Assembly (NCBI GenBank): GCA_903881085.1
Contig: CAIRSA010000158.1
Span: 1 to 35,809 of the forward strand
Origin: an uncultured Acidobacteriia bacterium
Lineage (GTDB): Bacteria > Acidobacteriota > Terriglobia > Bryobacterales > Bryobacteraceae
DNA length: 35,809 nucleotides
Direction: 5' to 3'
In this document: in pieces, positions 15,531 to 24,134 of the stretch
How the letters are laid out: each line of letters starts with the position of its first letter
How positions within the stretch are numbered: the first letter of the stretch is position 1
The notes under the pieces: model-generated
Database searches by the model: none
What the model was told of the DNA's origin: nothing
Seen by the model: the letters and a program-made list of their open reading frames with translations, nothing else
Program-made: the position numbers and the translations under genes

Positions 15531-18500
15531 GTGGCGGAACGTATCTATAAACTGCAACCAAACAGAACCTTACAGCTTCGTGGGTTTGACGATCTGGGCG
15601 CGTCGGCGGCCATTCATGCCGCGACCGCTAATAGTTTCAAAGTAAGTGGAATTTTTCGGGATCCGGCCGATTTCGCCGTTCTCGTGATTCACGATTCCGA
15701 CAATTTCTATGACCATCCGCGGACCAAGCATCTGCCGGATACGAACTTCGACGGGCTTACTCTCACCTTCGATGCGACTTACTCCGGCCTGATGCCACTG
15801 GACTCGCCGAAGTATCCAACCATCGACTGGCCATTTCTCGACGCGATCCGGCCCGATGGCACCACGGCACAGATGCGGCTGTTCGATCATGCCACACAGG
15901 TGGGCGGCACCTACACAGCGGCCTCTGGCGAGTTTGTGATCCAGGACAATGGCTTTATCGAATATGACCGGATCACGCTGTGGTACCAGAACATCGCCTT
16001 CGATTACATTGCACCCAAGGTCACCTGCTCCTATGCGTTCTACGCCGCAGGCGAGGGGCATGTCCATTCCATCACGGTCGCCGGCAGCACTTACTCCTTT
16101 ACGGAAACCGCGGATCTGAACAGCACCCAAGTGGCGCAGGGCGTTGTGGCGACGGTTGCGGCGTCGAGTTGCGTGACAGCGTCGAACGCGGCAAACGTTG
16201 TGACGTTGCGGGCGAGTCAGTCCGGCGGCGGGACCTTCGCCGTAAGCTCTTCGGCCGACACTTTGACCTATACGTTGAACAGCGTATCCGCGACCACCAT
16301 TACGCAGAGCCTGGCCGCGCAAATCAATAGTGTCGACTGGTCGGCGATGGGCTTGATATTGCCACTAGCAGCCACCTCATCAGGCGCAACGCTGACGGTC
16401 TCTACGACACGCAAGGGCTACGACGGAAACATGATCCAGATGTATGCCGTGTGGAAGAACGAGAACCTGCGCACGGCGTCGCCAACCGCCAGTTTCAGCG
16501 GCGGAAGTTCTGACGCCACATGGCGCGTGGCCCTCGATTTTACTGCCCTGGGAATACCGCAGGTAAGGCAGATGTGGCTGACGTTTGCGCCTCCGCTGGC
16601 AACAGGCGAGGCGTTCGCCGATACGGAATGGCAGGCGGCCTTCGCCAATTGGGGCGTTACAGGGCCTGAAGCCACCAAGACGCTGCAAGTGGCCGGGCCG
16701 GGCAGCATCCGCCTGGAAGAGGACAGCCCCTCATGTGTATACAGCGGCACTTCGTGGTTGACGGAAGCGGGCTTTTATTCAGGAAGTTACGCGCGGCGTG
16801 CGAGCACCGTGAATGATTCGGTGACCATCAAGTACCACTGCCCGGTGACGCACAATCTGTGGGTGGGCACGTCTCTGTACAACGACCGTGGGGTGGCGGG
16901 TGTGCGGCTCGACGGCGATACGGAGACCGCTCTGAACACCCAGCTAAGCGTGGAACCGGCGGTGAATTCGCGGCGGCTGGTTCGCTCCGGCGTGGCCGGC
17001 GGCGCACACACTGTGACGTTGCGACTGAAGAGCGGCGCTTATTTCTATTTTGATTTCCTGGAAGCCGTGGTGGCAACCGATGTCCCGGATGCGCCCCACA
17101 CGCGGACCAATCTGGCGCCGGCGATGGACTATTCTACTGACCATTCCTACAAGCTGCCGCCTGCGCGCATCCTTTGGATGATGGACAAACTGGGCTTCGC
17201 CGGGCCTATGAACACTTACATCGGCGTCTTCTGGTGGAATCAGCGCAAGCGCACCGGCGCGACCCTGCCAAGCGTGACGGTCACGTTTGACGGCACGTTC
17301 AATGTAGACGACCAGATCTTTGTCAATATCGGCGGGCAGACAGTGGGCAAGACGGTGTTTGCCAACGAGACCAACGACACGTTTGCCCTGCACTTTGCCA
17401 GTTTCATCAATGAAACGTATGTCGGTGTGTGGGCTGCCGCTTCGGGCAGCACGCTGACCATCACGGCGCGTTCACCGAAGCCGGCATACAGTTATACGTT
17501 TTCAGCGTGGAAGGAGTCCGCCACCAGTTCTGCGGGAACGGTGACGTCGACGGGCGCGCTGACCGGCGGCGTTGTGGGCACGTGGGAGGTGGACCCCGCC
17601 CAGACGCCGCCGTTGAATCGCGGAGTACGCGAATGGCTGGCCGATCTGTACATGGAAGCGCAGGCGCGCGGGCGGCAGGTGATGACTTCGGCATCCATGG
17701 AGTTGGTGAATCCTCCGGCGGGATATGCGGCGGTGTTCCCCGACGGATCGCCCGTATCGACCGACATGGGCTTCGGCAGTTTGAACTCCACGCATTGCGC
17801 GCTGAGCACCAACATGTTGAACCTGCAGAAGGCAGTGTTCAAGACGATTGCCGACTTGCAGGCGGCGGCCGGGATGACGCCTGCCATCCAGTTCGGTGAA
17901 ATGCTGTGGTGGTTCTTTACCAACTATTCGTCGACCCACACCACCGGCGGCATGGCCTACTATGACGACGACACCAAGGCCGCTGCGCTCGCTGCGCTGG
18001 GCCGGCCGTTGGCGGTTTTCCAGCAGCCGACCGATGCCCCTACGAGCCCCGACGCGATCTTTCTGCGCAACCGGCTGCGCGACCACGCAGCGGCAATCGC
18101 GACGTACGTGAAATCGTTCCACTCAAATACCATCGTCGAGCTGTTGTTTCCTTATGACGTGAACCATCCCACTCCCGCAGGAATCCATACCCTGGGCGGG
18201 CAGTTGAACCGCTACGTGAACTTCCCTGCGGAGTGGGAGACGAAATCCACCAGCCCGTTCGACTACATCAAAATGGAGGCGCTCGATTTCGGCGCCTGGT
18301 CGCGCAGCCTGGAGTTGGCGAAGACGGCGATTGTCTTCCCGCTCACCCTCGGCTGGCCTCGCGATTCAGTGCGGTATCTGATCCCGGTGTTTCAAGGCGG
18401 GTACCCGTGGAACAAGGAGTTTCTTATGACTCAGGCCCTGAATATTGCTAATGTGAATCTCTGGGCGTTCGACCACGTGTGCATTTTCGGCTTGCCGGTA

Positions 18501-18542
18501 CAGGAGATAACAGGAACGCGGCGGGCGACGATGATCAGGTAG
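15531..18542 (+). CDS. Large phage-tail-like protein (non-contractile tail sheath / TIM-barrel type)
   Basis: 1003 residues from GTG 15531 (MAERIYKLQPNRTLQLRGFD). No signal peptide. The N-terminal 160 residues (FKVSGIFRDPADFAVLVIHD, LTFDATYSGLMPLDSPKYPT, TLWYQNIAFDYIAP) are of a type I associate with phage-derived non-contractile tail sheath proteins found in soil bacteria. Two Thr/Ser-rich beta domains (about 175-330 and 580-690) share strands such as TLTVSTT / TLTITAR and YTFSAWKE. Between them a jelly-roll-like carbohydrate-binding segment (about 390-525) ends in YFYFDFLEAV. The last 300 residues look like a TIM barrel with candidate acidic residues in IQFGEMLWWFF and YIKMEALDFGAW. The gene stands alone: no capsid, portal or other tail genes are nearby. 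A glycoside-hydrolase-like role is inference. Confidence 0.75.
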   Translation: MAERIYKLQPNRTLQLRGFDDLGASAAIHAATANSFKVSGIFRDPADFAVLVIHDSDNFYDHPRTKHLPDTNFDGLTLTFDATYSGLMPLDSPKYPTIDWPFLDAIRPDGTTAQMRLFDHATQVGGTYTAASGEFVIQDNGFIEYDRITLWYQNIAFDYIAPKVTCSYAFYAAGEGHVHSITVAGSTYSFTETADLNSTQVAQGVVATVAASSCVTASNAANVVTLRASQSGGGTFAVSSSADTLTYTLNSVSATTITQSLAAQINSVDWSAMGLILPLAATSSGATLTVSTTRKGYDGNMIQMYAVWKNENLRTASPTASFSGGSSDATWRVALDFTALGIPQVRQMWLTFAPPLATGEAFADTEWQAAFANWGVTGPEATKTLQVAGPGSIRLEEDSPSCVYSGTSWLTEAGFYSGSYARRASTVNDSVTIKYHCPVTHNLWVGTSLYNDRGVAGVRLDGDTETALNTQLSVEPAVNSRRLVRSGVAGGAHTVTLRLKSGAYFYFDFLEAVVATDVPDAPHTRTNLAPAMDYSTDHSYKLPPARILWMMDKLGFAGPMNTYIGVFWWNQRKRTGATLPSVTVTFDGTFNVDDQIFVNIGGQTVGKTVFANETNDTFALHFASFINETYVGVWAAASGSTLTITARSPKPAYSYTFSAWKESATSSAGTVTSTGALTGGVVGTWEVDPAQTPPLNRGVREWLADLYMEAQARGRQVMTSASMELVNPPAGYAAVFPDGSPVSTDMGFGSLNSTHCALSTNMLNLQKAVFKTIADLQAAAGMTPAIQFGEMLWWFFTNYSSTHTTGGMAYYDDDTKAAALAALGRPLAVFQQPTDAPTSPDAIFLRNRLRDHAAAIATYVKSFHSNTIVELLFPYDVNHPTPAGIHTLGGQLNRYVNFPAEWETKSTSPFDYIKMEALDFGAWSRSLELAKTAIVFPLTLGWPRDSVRYLIPVFQGGYPWNKEFLMTQALNIANVNLWAFDHVCIFGLPVQEITGTRRATMIR

Positions 18543-18543
18543 G

Positions 18544-18582
18544 GCGGGCTTCAGCCTGCGCGGGACTTCAGTCCCGCCAATT
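18544..18582. repeat. Two adjacent short hairpins after the tail-like gene
   Basis: GCGGGC-TTCA-GCCTGC (one G-T pair) is followed directly by GGGAC-TTCA-GTCCC; both have the same TTCA loop. This type of double 'cttcag' palindrome is often dispersed in acidobacterial and planctomycete genomes. It sits between the stop of the tail-like gene and the PfkB start and may also act as a transcription end. Confidence 0.6.
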
Positions 18583-18603
18583 CGAAACCGCTACAATATA
18601 GTA

Positions 18604-19521
18604 ATGTCCCTAGTTATTGTTGGCTCCGTCGCATATGACGGAGTGGAAACCCCTCATGGCCGCGTGGATCGCATGCTTGGCGGCGCATGCACTTACATTG
18701 CGTTGTCGGCAAGCTACTTTACTCCGGTAAGCATCGTTGGCGTGGTTGGCGATGATTTCGCACAGGAAGACGTGGATCTTCTCGCCGGCCGGAACATAGA
18801 TTTGGCGGGCCTGGAGCGCGTTCCGGGGAAAACCTTTTTCTGGCAGGGCGTCTATTCGCAGGATATGAACGACCGCGAGACGCTGCGCACCGATCTGAAC
18901 GTCTTCGCCGATTTCCAGCCGAAGTTGCCGGAATCCTACAAATCGCAAGAGTTCCTCATGCTGGGCAACATTCAGCCGGGCTTGCAGCGTCAGGTGCGTT
19001 CGCAGATGAGCAACCCTAAGACCGTTGGCGGCGACACCATGAACTATTGGATCGCCGATTTCCGCGAGGAACTGCTGGCCACAATTAAGGAATGGGACTT
19101 CTTGTTGATCAACGACGGAGAAGCGAAGATGCTCTCCGGCGAAACCAACATGCGCAAAGCGGCTGCAAAGATTCTGCAGATGGGCCCGAACACGCTGGTG
19201 ATCAAGCGCGGTGAATACGGGGCCATGCTGTTCCGCAAAGACGACTACTTCATTGTTCCGGGTTATCTGCTGGAGCAGGTTTTCGATCCGACCGGCGCAG
19301 GCGATTGTTTCGCCGGCGGGTTCATCGGCTATCTGGCGCAGCAGGGCATCAGCCTTTCCAGCGGCGACATCGACCGGCGCGAACTCAGCCGGGCCGTTAT
19401 CTACGGCAGCGTGATGGGCAGTTTCTGCTGCGAAGAGTTTGGCGTCGACCGGTTCCGGACATTGACGCGAGCGGAGATCGATGGCCGTTTCCAAGAGTTC
19501 AAAAAATTCACCGAGTTTTAA
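18604..19521 (+). CDS. PfkB-family sugar kinase
   Basis: 305 residues of ribokinase/PfkB fold, phosphorylating a sugar or nucleoside with ATP. The N-terminal GGACTYIALSASYF segment (26-39) lines the sugar site. The C-terminal signature DPTGAGDCFAGGFIGYLA (228-245) contains the catalytic base Asp234 and the anion hole. IKRGEYGAMLF is the preceding nucleotide-site strand. The substrate cannot be told from sequence. It is the first gene of an operon; its last 41 bases overlap the membrane glycosyltransferase gene. The position with a GT-C-like enzyme and a UDP-sugar dehydrogenase suggests a part in activated-sugar or glycan metabolism. Confidence 0.9.
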   Translation: MSLVIVGSVAYDGVETPHGRVDRMLGGACTYIALSASYFTPVSIVGVVGDDFAQEDVDLLAGRNIDLAGLERVPGKTFFWQGVYSQDMNDRETLRTDLNVFADFQPKLPESYKSQEFLMLGNIQPGLQRQVRSQMSNPKTVGGDTMNYWIADFREELLATIKEWDFLLINDGEAKMLSGETNMRKAAAKILQMGPNTLVIKRGEYGAMLFRKDDYFIVPGYLLEQVFDPTGAGDCFAGGFIGYLAQQGISLSSGDIDRRELSRAVIYGSVMGSFCCEEFGVDRFRTLTRAEIDGRFQEFKKFTEF

Positions 19522-21073
19522 AAAGCGTCAGAATGCGGCGGCGCCAAAGGCCTCTCTGGGCCTGCTGGCGCCGCTGATCGTATTCGTCGCACTGGCCGTA
19601 CTGAGTTGTGCGGCGGTCGTATTCTTCCATACGCGCGGCTACCTGCTGTGGGACAACGACGCGCAGGCCCACATCAACACGGCGCGGCGCCTGCTCGACT
19701 CGCTGACCCCTGGCGTGGAACAGTTGGGAACCACGTGGCTGCCGCTGCCGCATTTGATGATGATGCCGTTGGTGCGCAACGATTTTTTGTGGCGCACGGG
19801 CCTCGCCGGCTCCATTCCGAGCGCGGTGTTTTTTGTGCTCGGATGCACGGCCCTGTTTGCGGCGGCGCGGCGTTTGCTGGGCTCCGTCGAGGCGGGTGTG
19901 GTTGCGGCCGCACTGCTTGCCCTGAACCCGAATCTGCTCTACATGCAGACGCTGGCGATGACCGAAGCCATCTATATCGGCGCCTTCTGCGGACTGCTGT
20001 ATTTCATGGTTTTGTTCATCCAGACCCAATCGCTGGGCGCGGCCGTGGGGGCAGCGTTTTGCTCTCTGGCGGGCAGCATGACGCGATATGACGGCTGGTT
20101 TCTGATTCCGTTTGCGACTCTGTTCTTCCTGATCGCGGCGAAAGAGCGGCGCTGGTTGACGGCGTTTGTGTTTGGCGCGATCGCTTCCCTCGGCTGCCTG
20201 TACTGGATGGGTCACAACTACTATTTCTACGGCGACGCGCTGTACTTTTATCGCGGCGAATGGTCCGCCAAGGCGATTCAGGCCCGTTCCGGCGGAACCT
20301 ACCCCGGGCATGGCGACTGGGCGCTGGCGTTCGTCTATTACCGCTCAGCGGCGCTGGCGTGTGCGGGAACTACGCTGTATTGGATGGGTATAGCCGGAGT
20401 ATTAGCGGCGATCGCCAAGCGGGCCTGGTGGGCGGTGCTGCTGCTGGTGCTGCCGGGCGTGTTCTATACGATGAACATCCACTCTGGCGATTCGCCAATC
20501 TTCCTGCCACAGCTTTGGTACGGCAGCTATTACAACACGCGCTACGGCCTGGGCATGCTGCCGATGTTCGCCTTCGGCTGCGCGGCGATTGTCGCGCTGC
20601 TGCCGCAGGGCGCGCGGAAGATCGCCGCGCTGGCTATCGTGATGATTGGCATCGTGCCGTGGCTGGCCTATCCCAAAATGGAAAACTGGGTGTGCTTCAA
20701 GGAGTCGCAGGTGAATTCAGAGAAGCGCCGGGCTTGGTCCGAAGGCGCCGCGGCCTACTTAAAGGCGAACTATCACCCTGGCGATACGATCCTGACGTCT
20801 TTCAGCGATCTGGTCAACATCTATCGCGAAGCGGGCATCCCCTTCCGCGCCACGGTCAACGAATGCAATGGCTTGATGTGGGAAGCAAGGCTGCGCAAGC
20901 CGGAGCTGTTCTTGCAGGAGAATTGGGTGGTAGCCATCTCCGGTGACGCCGTTTCGCAGGCCATGGCGAAGGCGCACTTTGGCCGCTACCGGTACCGATG
21001 TGTAAAAATGGTCGAAGTACGGGGCGCGCCCCCCATTGAGATATTCCGGCGCTTTGAGAAACCCACTTCATGA
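19481..21073 (+). CDS. GT-C-like polytopic membrane glycosyltransferase
   Basis: 530 residues with a basic, Lys-rich N-terminus, then about ten membrane helices (first at about 26-50, others through about 405) and a soluble C-terminal domain of about 110 residues. Directly after helix 1 is YLLWDNDAQAHINTARRLL; an acidic pair (Asp58, Asp60) in this first extracytoplasmic loop is the catalytic feature of lipid-phosphosugar-dependent GT-C transferases (GT39/PMT-like). GSMTRYDGWF is another motif of this type. Sugar and acceptor are unknown. The start overlaps the kinase gene by 41 bases, with GGAG a few bases upstream; its stop overlaps the next ATG (ATGA at 21070-21073). Confidence 0.85.
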   Translation: MAVSKSSKNSPSFKKRQNAAAPKASLGLLAPLIVFVALAVLSCAAVVFFHTRGYLLWDNDAQAHINTARRLLDSLTPGVEQLGTTWLPLPHLMMMPLVRNDFLWRTGLAGSIPSAVFFVLGCTALFAAARRLLGSVEAGVVAAALLALNPNLLYMQTLAMTEAIYIGAFCGLLYFMVLFIQTQSLGAAVGAAFCSLAGSMTRYDGWFLIPFATLFFLIAAKERRWLTAFVFGAIASLGCLYWMGHNYYFYGDALYFYRGEWSAKAIQARSGGTYPGHGDWALAFVYYRSAALACAGTTLYWMGIAGVLAAIAKRAWWAVLLLVLPGVFYTMNIHSGDSPIFLPQLWYGSYYNTRYGLGMLPMFAFGCAAIVALLPQGARKIAALAIVMIGIVPWLAYPKMENWVCFKESQVNSEKRRAWSEGAAAYLKANYHPGDTILTSFSDLVNIYREAGIPFRATVNECNGLMWEARLRKPELFLQENWVVAISGDAVSQAMAKAHFGRYRYRCVKMVEVRGAPPIEIFRRFEKPTS

Positions 21074-21897
21074 GGATCCCCTTCACCAAGGCGCATGGCG
21101 CCAAAAACGATTTTCTGCTCACGTGGGCCGCTGATGCTCCCGATAAAGATCTGGTGCCCACTTCTATCGCCATCTGCGATCGCTACACCGGTGCCGGTGG
21201 AGATGGCTGGCTGCTGGTCAGCCGTCCGCCGACGGGTGTGACGGAATACGACATCCAGATCCGGCTGTTCAATTCCGATGGCAGCGAAGTGGAGATGTCA
21301 GGCAACGGAACGCGCTGCGCGGCAGCGTTTCTGCTCGATTCCGGCGTGGCCAAGCAGGACATTACCATCCTCACCGGCGCCGGCCTGAAGCACCTGCATT
21401 TACTGAAGGCCGATGGCTTGAAGTACAACTTTGAGATGAATATGGGGCAGCCAAAGTATGCTGCGGACGAGGTGCGTTACAACCTGGTGGTTGGCGTGGA
21501 CGCGTTCGACTGCACGATCTTGAATGTGGGCAATCCGCAGTGCGCCGTGTTTCTCGAGGATTTCGATATTGATTGGCGGGCAGCGGGCGCGGCCATCGAG
21601 CGGCATCCGCACTTCCCCAATCGCACAAATGTTTCGTTCATTCGCCAGGTGGATGAACATACCATCGACGTGCGGTTTTTCGAGCGCGGAGCGGGCGAAA
21701 CGATGAGTTCAGGAACCGGGTCAACCGGGGCAGCCGTCGCATCGGTGCTGCGAGGCCTGGTGCGCAGCCCTATCACTGTGCGAACTCCGGCCGGACCTTT
21801 GGAGTTGAAGTGGGGCGGCACGGCGCAGGATGTTCTGATGACGGGCCCGGCAGAGATTGTGGCCCGCGGCGAATTCTATTACGGATCGGAGAGATAG
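21070..21897 (+). CDS. dapF: Diaminopimelate epimerase homologue with both catalytic Cys replaced by Ser
   Basis: 275 residues of the DapF fold. Family motifs are clear: FTKAHGAKNDF, YTGAGGDGWLLV, FNSDGSEVEMSGNGTRC, VGNPQCAVF and ERGAGETMSSGTGSTGAAVA. In the known enzyme one cysteine precedes GNG and another precedes GSG/GTG; they act as the acid/base pair that inverts the alpha carbon of LL-diaminopimelate. Here these positions are Ser77 and Ser214 (codons TCA and TCA), while the non-catalytic Cys83 is kept. The substrate-site His of GNPH is Gln. The protein may be a divergent epimerase/isomerase for another substrate, a Ser-based variant, or inactive. It overlaps the glycosyltransferase gene by 4 bases and directly abuts the dehydrogenase gene, so it is firmly inside the sugar operon. 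Confidence 0.85.
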   Translation: MRIPFTKAHGAKNDFLLTWAADAPDKDLVPTSIAICDRYTGAGGDGWLLVSRPPTGVTEYDIQIRLFNSDGSEVEMSGNGTRCAAAFLLDSGVAKQDITILTGAGLKHLHLLKADGLKYNFEMNMGQPKYAADEVRYNLVVGVDAFDCTILNVGNPQCAVFLEDFDIDWRAAGAAIERHPHFPNRTNVSFIRQVDEHTIDVRFFERGAGETMSSGTGSTGAAVASVLRGLVRSPITVRTPAGPLELKWGGTAQDVLMTGPAEIVARGEFYYGSER

Positions 21898-23214
21898 ATG
21901 GCAAACCAGAACTGGCACCAGATATTAACGAAGAAAATCGAGGACCGCAGCGCGCGGGTTGGCGTGGTGGGGCTTGGCTACGTGGGCTTGCCGCTGGCGG
22001 TTGAGTTTGCCAAGGCCGGTTTCCACGTAACAGGCATCGATCTGGTGCAGTCGAAGGTCGACCAGATTAATTCCGGCGTTTCCTACATACAGGACATTAC
22101 CACTGAAGAGATGGCACCGTTGATGAAGTCGGGGCATCTGCGGGCGACCACGGACTTCGCGGCGGTGAAGGAACTGGATACCATCAATATCTGCGTGCCC
22201 ACGCCGTTGCGCAAGACGAAGGATCCGGACATGAGCTTTATTGTGGATTCGTGCCGGGAAATCGCCGCGAACTCGCATCCGGGAATGTTGGTGATCCTGG
22301 AATCGACTACGTATCCAGGAACGACCGACGAACTGGTGTTGCCGATGCTGACCAAAGGCGGATTGACTGCGGGCGAAGACCTGTTCCTCTGTTTTTCTCC
22401 GGAGCGCGTGGATCCAGGCAATCCGAACTTCCAGACGTTTAACATTCCGAAAGTGGTGGGCGGCATTACGGCGGCCTGCACCAGCCTGGGCGCAACGTTC
22501 TACAGCCAGGCGCTGAAGACGGTGATTCCGGTGAGTTCGACGAGCGTGGCAGAGATGGTGAAGCTGCTTGAGAACACCTTCCGCATGATCAACATCGGGC
22601 TGGTGAACGAACTGGCTATCATGTGCGACCGCATGGGCATCAACGTCTGGGAGGTGATTGACGCAGCGGCGTCGAAGCCGTTTGGCTTCATGCCGTTTTA
22701 TCCGGGCCCTGGCCTGGGTGGGCACTGCATTCCGATCGATCCGTTTTATCTTTCGTGGAAGACCAAGCAGGCGGGCATTGAGGCGCGATTTATTGAACTG
22801 GCTGGTTACATCAACGGACAGATGCCGCACTTTGTGGTGGATAAGGTGCAGAACGCGCTGAACGATCATTCGAAGCCGCTGCGCGGGTCGCATGTGCATA
22901 TTTCGGGCGTGGCCTATAAGCGAAATATTGACGACGTGCGCGAGTCGCCGGCGCTCGATATCATCCATTTGCTGGGGCAGCGCGGTGCGAAACTGACTTA
23001 TAGCGATCCGCATGTGCCTTCGATTCGCATTGAGCATGGCGAGCCGATGAAGGCGGTGGATTTGATGACCGCAGTGGAAACGGCCGATTGCGTGGTGATT
23101 GTGACCGACCACAGTGGCCAGCCGTATCAGGAGTTGGTGGAAAAGGCAAAGCTGGTAGTGGATACGCGCAACGCGCTAAAGGGCATTTCGTCGCCGAAGA
23201 TTGTGCGGTTGTAA
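21898..23214 (+). CDS. wbpA: UDP-N-acetylglucosamine-type 6-dehydrogenase (nucleotide-sugar dehydrogenase)
   Basis: 438 residues of the UDP-glucose/GDP-mannose dehydrogenase family, which oxidises C6 of a nucleotide sugar to the uronate using two NAD+. The Rossmann motif VGLGYVGLPLA is at 24-34. The catalytic segment GPGLGGHCIPIDPFYL carries the nucleophile Cys277. The C-terminal domain has GVAYKRNIDDVRESPALDI and TDHSGQPY. The sequence SYIQDI near residue 62 and the overall length fit the WbpA-like subgroup (UDP-GlcNAc or UDP-GlcNAcA type) better than UDP-glucose dehydrogenase; this subclass call is inference. The ATG follows the dapF stop with no gap. It probably supplies a uronic acid sugar for an envelope glycan. 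Confidence 0.9.
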   Translation: MANQNWHQILTKKIEDRSARVGVVGLGYVGLPLAVEFAKAGFHVTGIDLVQSKVDQINSGVSYIQDITTEEMAPLMKSGHLRATTDFAAVKELDTINICVPTPLRKTKDPDMSFIVDSCREIAANSHPGMLVILESTTYPGTTDELVLPMLTKGGLTAGEDLFLCFSPERVDPGNPNFQTFNIPKVVGGITAACTSLGATFYSQALKTVIPVSSTSVAEMVKLLENTFRMINIGLVNELAIMCDRMGINVWEVIDAAASKPFGFMPFYPGPGLGGHCIPIDPFYLSWKTKQAGIEARFIELAGYINGQMPHFVVDKVQNALNDHSKPLRGSHVHISGVAYKRNIDDVRESPALDIIHLLGQRGAKLTYSDPHVPSIRIEHGEPMKAVDLMTAVETADCVVIVTDHSGQPYQELVEKAKLVVDTRNALKGISSPKIVRL

Positions 23215-23218
23215 AACC

Positions 23219-23258
23219 GGGGACGGAGGGGACGGACCGCACTGTCCCCTCCGTCCCC
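23219..23258. repeat. Perfect 15-bp inverted repeat (REP-like hairpin)
   Basis: GGGGACGGAGGGGAC (23219-23233) is separated by 10 bases from its perfect reverse complement (23244-23258). It lies five bases after the dehydrogenase stop and 9 bases before the thiL ATG, so it takes up nearly the whole gap and would sequester or flank the thiL ribosome-binding region. It has no T-run. Similar 'ggacggaggggac' palindromes are dispersed as REP-type elements in many GC-rich genomes. Confidence 0.8.
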
Positions 23259-23267
23259 CTACCCATC

Positions 23268-24134
23268 ATGAATGAGCAATGGCTGATCTCGCGCATTACT
23301 CCTCTCGCCGGCAAGCGGCGTGAGCTGGTCTGCGGCATCGGTGACGATTGCGCCGTGTATCGCGCGCCGGGGACCAGGGAAGACCTGGTGTTCACCACCG
23401 ACATGCTGATTGAAGATGTCCATTTCCGCATGAGCACTCACTCGCCGGAAGAGATCGGCCACAAAGCACTGGCACGTGGGCTGAGCGACATTGCGGCGAT
23501 GGGCGCGGAGCCGAAATTCTGCCTGCTATCGATTGCACTCTCCACTGCCGCATCGAAGAAATGGATCGATGGGTTCTATCGCGGGATGCTCAAACTTGCC
23601 GCTCGCACGGGAACGGTCTTGGCGGGCGGAGACCTGTCGCACGCCCTGGAAATCTGCTGCGACATCACGGTTTCAGGTGCGGTACCGCGCAATCGGGCGC
23701 TGCTGCGTAGCACCGCAAAACCGGGCGACCTCATCTATGTCTCCGGGCCGCTGGGTGCGGCGGCGGTGGCACTCCAAGCAGGCAAAGTGCATTTGCCTCA
23801 ACCCCGCCTGGAACTGGGTGTTCAGCTGCGAGGCAAGGCCAGCGCAGCGATGGATCTGAGCGACGGGCTTTCGACCGATCTGCAGCGCCTGTGCGTAGCC
23901 TCGGGCGTGAGTGCTGCGCTCAACGAAGACATCCCGCTGGCCGCCGGAGCCACAATCGAGCAGGCGCTGCATGGCGGCGAAGATTACGAACTGCTGTTCA
24001 CCGCGCCTGCGAAGAAAAAGGCCCCGGCTGGTTGCACGATGGTCGGCGAGATCATCGAAGGCAAACCCGGCGCACTCCGCTACAAAGGCAAACCGCTGCG
24101 CGCTCGCGGCTACGATCACTTTAAGAAATCATGA
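23268..24134 (+). CDS. thiL: Thiamine-monophosphate kinase
   Basis: 288 residues. It phosphorylates thiamine monophosphate to the diphosphate cofactor with ATP. ThiL motifs are in order: GIGDDCAVY, TDMLIEDVHFR, HKALARGLSDIAAMGAEP, LAGGDLSHA, MDLSDGLSTDLQRL and GGEDYELLFTAP, covering the Mg-ATP and substrate sites of the PurM-like fold. ATG 23268 is chosen because the family normally starts a few residues before LI-x-x-(I/L); an in-frame extension upstream would translate the palindrome. No ribosome-binding site is visible other than the palindrome itself. The stop overlaps the methyltransferase ATG by 4 bases. Confidence 0.93.
   Translation: MNEQWLISRITPLAGKRRELVCGIGDDCAVYRAPGTREDLVFTTDMLIEDVHFRMSTHSPEEIGHKALARGLSDIAAMGAEPKFCLLSIALSTAASKKWIDGFYRGMLKLAARTGTVLAGGDLSHALEICCDITVSGAVPRNRALLRSTAKPGDLIYVSGPLGAAAVALQAGKVHLPQPRLELGVQLRGKASAAMDLSDGLSTDLQRLCVASGVSAALNEDIPLAAGATIEQALHGGEDYELLFTAPAKKKAPAGCTMVGEIIEGKPGALRYKGKPLRARGYDHFKKS

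Noticed and set aside
21925..23112. Minus-strand open frame (395 codons) opposite the nucleotide-sugar dehydrogenase
   Set aside because: His/Arg/Gln-rich antisense translation with no family signature, while the plus strand has all catalytic motifs.
23088..23267. N-terminal extension of thiL into the dehydrogenase gene
   Set aside because: It would translate the palindrome and the end of another gene in the wrong frame; ThiL proteins start near the ATG at 23268.
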